The notes under the pieces were generated by a model. That model was not told the origin of the DNA and did not search any database. It saw only the letters and a list, made by a program, of their open reading frames with translations. A program made the translations under genes and the position numbers. From positions 1 through 5,511 of the forward strand of contig JBKPBQ010000026.1 in NCBI GenBank assembly GCA_046726955.1: 5,511 nucleotides of DNA, in the 5' to 3' direction. This document shows, one piece after another, positions 1 to 5,207 of the stretch (position 1 is its first letter; each line of letters starts with the position of its first letter). The DNA comes from CAVPGH01 sp046726955. GTDB lineage: Bacteria > Acidobacteriota > Vicinamibacteria > Fen-336.

Positions 1-456
1 GTGCCCACCTACGTGCCGCCTCCGTCGACGGCGCCGCCGACGCAGGCCGCGGCGACGACGCTGGCTCCGCAGCTTCCTCCGGTCGCGCCCCCCACGCTCG
101 CCCCGAGCGTGCCCGTTGCCCCCCCCACGGTGGGCTCGGGCGGCGCCGACCAGGCGGTGCGACGCGTGATCGCGGACTTCGAGCGGGCGGTCAACACGCG
201 CGACCTCGCGCTCTACAAGTCGCTCCTTCCCGGCCTCTCATCCGACCAGGAGAAGGTCCTGCGCGACGTCTTCAAGGAAGGCTCGCAGAACGTGGTGATC
301 AGTGTCGACTCGGCCCCCGTCATCGACGGCGGCCAGGCCACGGTGCGCGTCACCCGGAAGGACACGGTCAAGGGCAAGACGATGCCGCCTCGCCAACAGA
401 CGTTCCGGCTCGTCCAGAAGGGCGGCGTCTGGATGATCCAGTCGATGGGCCAGTAA
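1..456 (+). CDS. C-terminal part of a protein with Pro-rich linker and NTF2-like domain (5' truncated)
   Basis: The reading frame is open from the first base of the window, so the true start lies upstream; the GTG at base 1 should not be taken as the start. Visible residues 1-48 are a low-complexity Pro/Ala/Thr/Val linker, with the pentamer VAPPT occurring twice (28-32 and 39-43). Residues 50-151 look like a compact alpha+beta domain: a helix with ADFERAVNTRDLALY, then three strands ending in TFRLVQKGGVWMIQSMGQ. This pattern (N-terminal helix with 'N-x-R-D', C-terminal 'G-x-W-x-I') is typical of NTF2/SnoaL-like folds. No catalytic residues are evident, so a ligand-binding or structural role is more likely than an enzyme. 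In GC-rich soil bacteria such tails often follow a Ser/Thr protein kinase or a TPR protein, which is an unproven guess here. The TAA stop is 4 bp from the stop of the convergent barrel gene. Confidence 0.75.
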   Translation: MPTYVPPPSTAPPTQAAATTLAPQLPPVAPPTLAPSVPVAPPTVGSGGADQAVRRVIADFERAVNTRDLALYKSLLPGLSSDQEKVLRDVFKEGSQNVVISVDSAPVIDGGQATVRVTRKDTVKGKTMPPRQQTFRLVQKGGVWMIQSMGQ

Positions 457-460
457 GAAA

Positions 461-1798
461 CTAAAAGGTGTAGTCCAGCCCGAAGACCGGCGTCACCTTG
501 TCCTGCAGCCCGTGGTTGCCGATCTTGAAGAGCACGTTTCCCACGAGGAGCAGGTTCCCCACGGGGTTGATCTTCAGTCCCGCGGATCCCAGGAGCAGGC
601 TGACGTTGCCGGTGGCGGTGCCGAGCTCGGTGCGCGTCGCCTGGCGGACCGTGGGGTCGAGCCGCTCGTCGTACTGAAACGTGTGCTCGACGTCGACGAT
701 GCGCTCGGTGTCGAGCAGGGTGCGGCCGATGAAGTCGGCGGTGAGCGTGACCCGCTTGTGGGGTACGGCGTCGAAGCCCGCCGTGTAATAGATCTCGTTG
801 GGCAGGTCGCCCGTGTACGTGCTGCCGCCGCTCGAGAACGTGTAGCCCCCGCCCACGCGCGGCGTGAAGCGGCCGGGCGAGCCCGCGGCGAGGAGAGCGA
901 GCTTGACCTGGGTGGCGCCGGACCCCAGCAGGTCGTTCTCGTTGCCCGTGGGCAGGCGCACGTCGAGGAGCGCGGCCATGCTTCCGCCCGACTTGCGCAG
1001 GAAGTTGTACTTGCCCCGCACGAGCACGTCGCCCACGCCGTTCGCGCTGCCCCCCGCCAGGTAGGTGTGCGTGCTCCGGCCGTCGTCGAACCGGTGGATC
1101 ACGAAAGGATCGACCCCCGTGGCCAGCCTCTCGATCGTGGTGTCGATCGACGCCTGGAGGCTCACGTCCACGAAGGGCACCGCGACGCTGACGTCGAAGC
1201 GCTCGGTGACCCCGTAGTTCGCGTAGACGACCGTGGTCTTCGACTCGAGCTCGGTGTGGAGGTTGGCGCGAATGATGTCGCCCTCGAACCACGGAGTCAG
1301 GTTGCTCCCGTCGTGGTTCACGTCCTGGTGCGTGAGGTAGAACGTCATGCTCCCGTCCCGGAGGTCCTTGCCCTCGAGGCTGTCCCAGGTCGCGTGCTGG
1401 TAGTTCACGCCGAAGGTGAACTTGTTCCGGCCGGCGGTGAGCGGCCGCTCCGTGAAGATGGGGCCGAAAGACTGTGTCGTCCGGTTGTAGACGCCGAGTG
1501 TCTCGTCGAAGGTGTAGGTGAATCCCGCCGAGGAGGCGCCGATCGGGAAGGTGGAGATCTGGGCCGCGATGCCCGCGTTCACCTGCCGCAGCACCACTTG
1601 GGCCTGCTCCTGCGACACGAAGTGCGCGGCGTGGCTGAAGGCCGGGTTCGCGTTGGCGGCGAGGACGACCGGGTTCTCGGGAGAGAAGAAGGTGAGGAGG
1701 ACGTTCGCGAGATCGGTGGTGCTCTGGGCTCGAGCGGCGGGAGGAAAAACGGCCAGGCACAGGACGACGGCGACGGCGGTGGAGCGCAGCGAAGGCAT
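461..1798 (-). CDS. Outer-membrane beta-barrel protein, MetA-pathway-of-phenol-degradation/transporter-like
   Basis: A predicted 445-residue exported protein. Residues 1-24 form a classical Sec signal peptide: Arg5, a hydrophobic core AVAVVLCLAVF, and an A-R-A cleavage site before Gln25. Cys14 is not in a lipobox, so it is not a lipoprotein. The mature part is rich in alternating hydrophobic/polar strands and ends in Y-T-F, the C-terminal aromatic signature used for outer-membrane insertion. The stretches NYGVTERFDVSVAVPFVDV (194-212), GVGDVLVRGKYNF (254-266) and LDVRLPTGNENDLLGSGATQ (278-297) resemble the family often annotated as 'transporter' or MetA-pathway of phenol degradation (PF13557-like). 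That label is structural and does not identify the substrate. The ATG at 1798 is preferred over an in-frame GTG at 1828: it has an AGAGGTG Shine-Dalgarno 7 nt upstream, the signal peptide begins there, and the GTG lies about 5 nt after the predicted transcript start without a ribosome site. It is transcribed alone, divergent from uvrB. It is surely a barrel; the transporter role is less sure. Confidence 0.85.
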   Translation of the reverse strand: MPSLRSTAVAVVLCLAVFPPAARAQSTTDLANVLLTFFSPENPVVLAANANPAFSHAAHFVSQEQAQVVLRQVNAGIAAQISTFPIGASSAGFTYTFDETLGVYNRTTQSFGPIFTERPLTAGRNKFTFGVNYQHATWDSLEGKDLRDGSMTFYLTHQDVNHDGSNLTPWFEGDIIRANLHTELESKTTVVYANYGVTERFDVSVAVPFVDVSLQASIDTTIERLATGVDPFVIHRFDDGRSTHTYLAGGSANGVGDVLVRGKYNFLRKSGGSMAALLDVRLPTGNENDLLGSGATQVKLALLAAGSPGRFTPRVGGGYTFSSGGSTYTGDLPNEIYYTAGFDAVPHKRVTLTADFIGRTLLDTERIVDVEHTFQYDERLDPTVRQATRTELGTATGNVSLLLGSAGLKINPVGNLLLVGNVLFKIGNHGLQDKVTPVFGLDYTF

Positions 1799-1805
1799 GA
1801 CAGAG

Positions 1806-1812
1806 CACCTCT
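1806..1812 (-). promoter_or_regulatory. Ribosome binding site deciding the start of the barrel gene
   Basis: On the minus strand AGAGGTG lies 7 nt before the ATG at 1798. It matches the anti-Shine-Dalgarno consensus well, and no comparable site precedes the alternative GTG at 1828. It therefore supports the 445-residue form beginning directly with the signal peptide. Confidence 0.7.
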
Positions 1813-1821
1813 GGGGAGCGG

Positions 1822-1840
1822 TGTGCACGGATCGTGCGCA
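1822..1840. promoter_or_regulatory. Imperfect inverted repeat over the barrel-gene transcription start (possible operator)
   Basis: TGTGCACG-GAT-CGTGCGCA has two 8-bp arms around a 3-bp centre; seven of eight positions pair, and the exception is a T opposite a G. The core GCACG-GAT-CGTGC is perfect. It extends from the downstream edge of the predicted -10 box (1840) across the predicted start site (about 1833) to 11 bases downstream, where a dimeric repressor could block initiation. The binding protein is unknown. A short transcript hairpin or chance in GC-rich DNA are alternatives. Confidence 0.35.
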
Positions 1841-1868
1841 GGATAGGTACGGAAAACGGCGAAGTCAA
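1840..1868 (-). promoter_or_regulatory. Sigma70-type promoter for the outer-membrane barrel gene
   Basis: Read on the minus strand, TTGACT (1868-1863, five of six matches to TTGACA) is followed after exactly 17 bp by TATCCT (1845-1840, four of six matches to TATAAT). The expected transcript start is near 1833, giving a leader of about 35 nt that contains the AGAGGTG ribosome site. The AT-rich spacer part TTTTCC stands out in this GC-rich window. The fit of hexamers, spacing and downstream start is good, but it is a motif match only. Confidence 0.6.
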
Positions 1869-1906
1869 ACGAACAGCAGCGGTCCGGCCGCAGCCGGGGC
1901 GCGAGG

Positions 1907-1912
1907 TATGAT
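1907..1912 (+). promoter_or_regulatory. Possible -10 box (TATGAT) for leaderless uvrB transcription
   Basis: TATGAT matches TATAAT at five of six positions and ends exactly 6 bases before the uvrB ATG. A transcript from it would begin at or next to the A of the start codon, the geometry of leaderless genes with a TANNNT box. No convincing -35 hexamer lies 16-18 bp upstream, where the sequence is GC-rich. The only ribosome-site-like stretch (GAGG at 1903-1906) is 12 nt from the ATG, further than usual. The alternative is an unrecognised promoter upstream in the 120-bp gap with a weak, distant ribosome site. Confidence 0.4.
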
Positions 1913-1918
1913 GGCCCG

Positions 1919-3958
1919 ATGAGGACGCGACCGGAGGAGCCCCGGCTCGCCCCCGCCCCCGCGGACAGCCGCTTCCAGCTGACGAGCGACTTCGAGCCCC
2001 GGGGCGACCAGCCGCGGGCGGTGGACGAGCTGACGGCGGGCCTCGTGCGCGGCGACAAGCACCAGGTCCTGCTCGGCGTGACGGGGAGCGGCAAGACCTT
2101 CACCGTCGCCTCCGTCCTCGCGAACGTGAACCGGCCCACCCTCGTCCTGGCCCACAACAAGACGCTGGCGGCCCAGCTCTACCAGGAGTTCAAGAGCTTC
2201 TTCCCCCAGAATGCCGTCGAGTACTTCGTCTCCTACTACGACTACTACCAGCCCGAGGCCTACGTCCCGCAGTCCGACACCTACATCGAGAAGGAAGCCA
2301 CGATCAACGACGAGATCGACCGGCTGCGGCTGTCCGCGACGCGGAGCCTCTTCGAGCGGCGCGACGTGATCATCGTGGCCTCCGTCTCCTGCATCTACGG
2401 CCTCGGCTCGCCGGAGGCGTACTACGGGATGCTCCTCTTCATCCGCCAGGGGGAGACGCTCGACCGCCGGGACCTGCTGGCGAAGCTGGTGGAAGCGCGC
2501 TACGACCGCAACGACTACGAGCTCAAGCGCGGGACCTTCCGGGTGCGGGGGGACGTCGTGGAGATCGTGCCCGCCTACGAGGAGCACGGCGTGCGCATCG
2601 AGCTCTTCGGGGACGAGGTCGAGCAGATCAGCTCCTTCGACCCCCTGACCGGCAAGACGACCGGCCGCCTCGCCCAGGTCGCGATCTACCCCTCCAGCCA
2701 CTACGTCACGCCCCGCCCCCGGCTCACCGACGCCATCCGCACGATCGAGGAAGAGCTGGTGGTGGAGAAGGCGAGCCTGGAGACGCAGGGCAAGCTCCTA
2801 GAGGCCCAGCGCCTCTACCAGCGGACGATGTTCGACCTGGAGATGCTGCGGGAGACCGGCCACTGCCACGGCATCGAGAACTACTCGCGCCACCTGTCGG
2901 GCCGCGCCCCCGGGGAGCCGCCCCCCACGCTCCTCGACTACCTGCCCAAGGACGCGCTGATGGTGATCGACGAGAGCCACCAGTCCGTTCCCCAGGTGCG
3001 CGGGATGTACCACGGCGACCGGCAGAGGAAGTCGACGCTCGTGGAGTACGGCTTCCGGATGCCGTCTGCTCTCGACAACCGGCCGCTCAACTTCGAGGAG
3101 TTCGAGGGCCGTCTCGGCCAAGTCCTCTACGTCTCCGCGACCCCCGGGCCCTACGAGATGCAGAAGGCGGGAGGGGTGGTAGTGGAGCAGGTCATCCGCC
3201 CCACCGGCCTCATGGACCCGCGCGTGGACGTGCGCCCGGTGAAGGGGCAGGTGGACGACCTCCTCGCCGAGATCCGCGTGCGCGCCGAGCGGGGCGAGCG
3301 CGTGCTCGTCACGACGCTCACGAAGCGCATGGCCGAGGACCTCACCGAGTACTACCACGACCTCGGCGTACGCGTGCGGTACCTGCATTCCGACATCGAG
3401 ACTCTCGAGCGCGTTCGCATCCTCCGCGACCTGCGCAAGGGGGAGTTCGACGTGCTCGTGGGGATCAACCTCCTGCGCGAAGGCCTCGACCTGCCGGAGG
3501 TCTCGCTCGTCGCGATCCTGGACGCGGACAAGGAGGGCTTCCTGCGCTCCTCGGGCTCCCTCATCCAGACCGTGGGCCGCGCCGCCCGCAACGTGGAGGG
3601 TACGGCGATCCTCTACGCCGACCAGGAGACGGACTCCATGAAGGCGGCGATCGGGGAGACGAACCGCCGCCGCGCCCTGCAGGAGGCCTACAACCGCGAG
3701 CACGGCATCACCCCGGAGAGCGTGCGCAAGAGCATCGGCGAGCTCCTCTCCTCGGTGTACGAGCACGACTACGCGCCCATCCCCGAGGTCGCGGAGTCGC
3801 CGGAGGACCGCTACCGATCGCTCGAGGACCTAGAGAAGGAGATCAAGGTCCTCGAGAAACAGATGCGCGACGCGGCGAAGGCGCTCGAGTTCGAGAAGGC
3901 GGCCTCGATCCGCGACCGGATCAAGGGCCTGCGCGCGAGCGAGTTCGGCCTGAAGTAG
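1919..3958 (+). CDS. uvrB: UvrABC excision nuclease subunit B (UvrB)
   Basis: UvrB takes damaged DNA from UvrA, opens and verifies the lesion with its ATPase/helicase fold, and recruits UvrC for dual incision in nucleotide excision repair in the cytoplasm. The 679 residues are close to the usual 660-690. Visible motifs are Walker A GVTGSGKT (53-60), the Tyr-rich beta-hairpin YYDYYQPEAYVPQSDTY (106-122) that pries open the duplex, motif II VIDESHQ (349-355), SATPG (406-410), motif IV around LVTTLTKRMAEDL (463-475), NLLREGLDLPEV (517-528) and the arginine-finger motif QTVGRAARN (550-558). The C-terminal UVR domain (about 636-671), a helical hairpin, is the UvrA/UvrC contact site. All expected catalytic features are intact. 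The family core begins at FQLTSDFEPRGDQP (19-32), so there is a Pro-rich N-terminal extension of about 14 residues. The ATG at 1919 is the only ATG, GTG or TTG in frame between the upstream stop at 1844 and the core. The gene has its own divergent upstream region and ends 3 bp from the next convergent gene. Confidence 0.98.
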   Translation: MRTRPEEPRLAPAPADSRFQLTSDFEPRGDQPRAVDELTAGLVRGDKHQVLLGVTGSGKTFTVASVLANVNRPTLVLAHNKTLAAQLYQEFKSFFPQNAVEYFVSYYDYYQPEAYVPQSDTYIEKEATINDEIDRLRLSATRSLFERRDVIIVASVSCIYGLGSPEAYYGMLLFIRQGETLDRRDLLAKLVEARYDRNDYELKRGTFRVRGDVVEIVPAYEEHGVRIELFGDEVEQISSFDPLTGKTTGRLAQVAIYPSSHYVTPRPRLTDAIRTIEEELVVEKASLETQGKLLEAQRLYQRTMFDLEMLRETGHCHGIENYSRHLSGRAPGEPPPTLLDYLPKDALMVIDESHQSVPQVRGMYHGDRQRKSTLVEYGFRMPSALDNRPLNFEEFEGRLGQVLYVSATPGPYEMQKAGGVVVEQVIRPTGLMDPRVDVRPVKGQVDDLLAEIRVRAERGERVLVTTLTKRMAEDLTEYYHDLGVRVRYLHSDIETLERVRILRDLRKGEFDVLVGINLLREGLDLPEVSLVAILDADKEGFLRSSGSLIQTVGRAARNVEGTAILYADQETDSMKAAIGETNRRRALQEAYNREHGITPESVRKSIGELLSSVYEHDYAPIPEVAESPEDRYRSLEDLEKEIKVLEKQMRDAAKALEFEKAASIRDRIKGLRASEFGLK

Positions 3959-3961
3959 CGG

Positions 3962-5200
3962 CTAGCTCGACCGGCCGCGGCCGGCGACGGGCGGGGCGCC
4001 GGTGGGGGTTTGACGCTGGTCCTTCCCCCTCTGCAGCGCGCGCAGGAACTCCTGGCGGCGCTGGTTGCGCTCGAAGCTCTTGATCCGGCCCTCGAGGGCT
4101 TGGCGCTCCATCTCGAGGCCGGCCTCGGTCATCAGCATCTCCAGGGGGCGGATCTCGCCCACCGCGCGCCGCGTGGGCAGGTCGTCCCCGTAGAAGAGCG
4201 TCGCGACGCTTCCCGCCACGATCATGGGGATGACCACGACCTCGCCGGGGGCCTCGGGTCCGAGCAGCTTCACGAAGGCTTCGTTGGCGGCGCCGGCGGG
4301 GAGCGGGCCGCGGTACGTCTCCTTCCGCTGCACGGCATCGGACAGGAGCGACGGCTCCGCGATCGAGACCCGGAGGTCGTGGGGAAGACGGCTTTCCGGC
4401 TGGCTGTCGAAGCCGAAGTGGCCCGTCGCCGCGAGCTCGTCGCCGCGCACCGCGAAGAGGACGCCCCGCCCGAGCACGCGCGCCCCGAGCCGCATGAGCA
4501 TCACCGTGATCTCGCCCCGCAGCACGGGCGTCTGCAGGTCGCTCACGAGCCCCTCGAGCGGGATGCTCGGAGGAGCACCGGGCACCGCCGGGACCCCCTT
4601 GGACGGGGTGAACGGCGTCTTGTCCACGACCGGCGGCCCCTCGGGCGCGGCCGCGCGGTTGCTCTCGTCGAGCTGGGTCGCGACCTCGAGGAGAAGCCGG
4701 TCAGTGCTCAGCCCCTCCGTGGCCACGAAGTCCTGCGCGTCCACCTCGATCTCGCCCTTCTCGGGGATCTCCACCGCGTCGAACTTGAAGAAGCCGCTCG
4801 TCCACTGGCAGAGCTCGGTGAGCACGATCCCGATCTGGTAGCGGACCGCCTCCTCGACGTCCTCGGGGCTGACCCGTCCCATCTCCACGAGCACCTGGCC
4901 CAGCCGCTTCTCCTCCTGCGCGAAGTGCTGCCTCTCCAGGGCCTCGAGCAGCGCCTTCTCGTCGATGACGCCGCGGCTCACGAGGATGTTGCCGAAGGTC
5001 GTGCGCACCGAGCTCGAGGCCGCGTAGATGATCCGGCCCCGGCGCATGAGGATGAGCCCCTGCCCGTCGCGGCGGGTGAGGCCGAGCCGGCCGGACTTCG
5101 AGGTCACGGCGAGGAAGTTCAGGACCTCGGGAAGCGGGATGTTGTCGAGCCGGCCGCTGAACGCCTTGCCCTCGCTCTTCGTCGCGCCTGTGTCTGCCAT
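3962..5200 (-). CDS. DUF4388 (PATAN-like) protein with tandem MshEN-like motifs and possible GAF-like domain
   Basis: A predicted soluble 412-residue protein with no signal peptide or membrane helix. Residues 14-66 match the DUF4388 pattern: FSGRLDNIPLPEVLNFLAVT, then SGRLGLTRRDGQGLILMRRG and a strand IIYAAS. A typical later DUF4388 piece, LTELCQWTSGFFKFDAVEIP, lies at 127-146. Between them two 24-residue units (68-91 and 99-122) share the spacing G-x-x-L-V-x-x-G-(9)-A-x-x-x-Q. They resemble the c-di-GMP-binding MshEN/T2SSE_N repeat. A Pro/Ala-rich linker (about 184-215) leads to a second region (about 220-365) with a GAF-like strand/helix order; that assignment is tentative. The end (365-412) is a charged helix and a disordered Arg/Gly/Pro tail. 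Such proteins are usually regulators or adaptors in two-component and gliding/pilus signalling; no enzyme motif is seen. The ATG at 5200 is chosen over an upstream TTG (5245) that lies inside the EAL gene. GAGAGG sits only 2 nt before the ATG and overlaps the region of the EAL stop, suggesting translational coupling. Confidence 0.85.
   Translation of the reverse strand: MADTGATKSEGKAFSGRLDNIPLPEVLNFLAVTSKSGRLGLTRRDGQGLILMRRGRIIYAASSSVRTTFGNILVSRGVIDEKALLEALERQHFAQEEKRLGQVLVEMGRVSPEDVEEAVRYQIGIVLTELCQWTSGFFKFDAVEIPEKGEIEVDAQDFVATEGLSTDRLLLEVATQLDESNRAAAPEGPPVVDKTPFTPSKGVPAVPGAPPSIPLEGLVSDLQTPVLRGEITVMLMRLGARVLGRGVLFAVRGDELAATGHFGFDSQPESRLPHDLRVSIAEPSLLSDAVQRKETYRGPLPAGAANEAFVKLLGPEAPGEVVVIPMIVAGSVATLFYGDDLPTRRAVGEIRPLEMLMTEAGLEMERQALEGRIKSFERNQRRQEFLRALQRGKDQRQTPTGAPPVAGRGRSS
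3971..3984. repeat. Perfect 14-bp GC palindrome just after uvrB
   Basis: CCGGCCGCGGCCGG is its own reverse complement. It begins 13 bases after the uvrB stop and lies within the last codons of the opposite DUF4388 gene, encoding part of its Ala-Gly-Arg-Gly-Arg tail. As RNA it could form a 5-bp stem with a CGCG loop at the end of the uvrB message. No U-tract follows on either strand, so it is not a canonical intrinsic terminator. Confidence 0.4.
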
Positions 5201-5207
5201 GGCCTCT

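Noticed and set aside
465..499. AAGGTG ... CACCTT inverted repeat near the first convergent junction as a terminator
   Set aside because: The loop is 23 nt, the arms are 6 bp, there is no U-tract, and it lies inside the barrel gene's 3' coding end.
213..1868. Long open frames overlapping the barrel gene (551 residues on the minus strand, 444 residues at 512-1846 on the plus strand)
   Set aside because: They are Arg/His/Pro/Gly- or Glu/Val/Arg-rich with no recognisable domain. They arise because GC-rich codons leave few stops in other frames, and the 461-1798 frame has a signal peptide, ribosome site, promoter and family motifs.
1881..1900. Inverted repeat CCGGC-CGCA-GCCGG upstream of uvrB
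   Set aside because: Five-base GC arms are expected often by chance in this composition, and it sits at no informative distance from a promoter element other than replacing the missing -35.
1799..1918. A LexA/SOS box upstream of uvrB
   Set aside because: No CTGT-N8-ACAG or GAAC-N4-GTTC type element is present; the ACAG and GAAC fragments lack partners at the right spacing. SOS control through a lineage-specific LexA motif cannot be excluded.
1908..1922. A four-codon frame ATG-ATG-GCC-CGA-TGA overlapping the uvrB start as ATGA, resembling a coupled leader peptide
   Set aside because: GAGG lies only 1-4 nt from its ATGs, which is too close for initiation. The same bases are better explained as part of the TATGAT box, so chance is likelier.
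1865..3766. Minus-strand open frames over uvrB (278 residues at 1865-2701, 322 residues at 2798-3766)
   Set aside because: The opposite strand encodes an unambiguous, fully conserved UvrB; these are antisense shadows with biased composition (His/Arg/Leu/Val).
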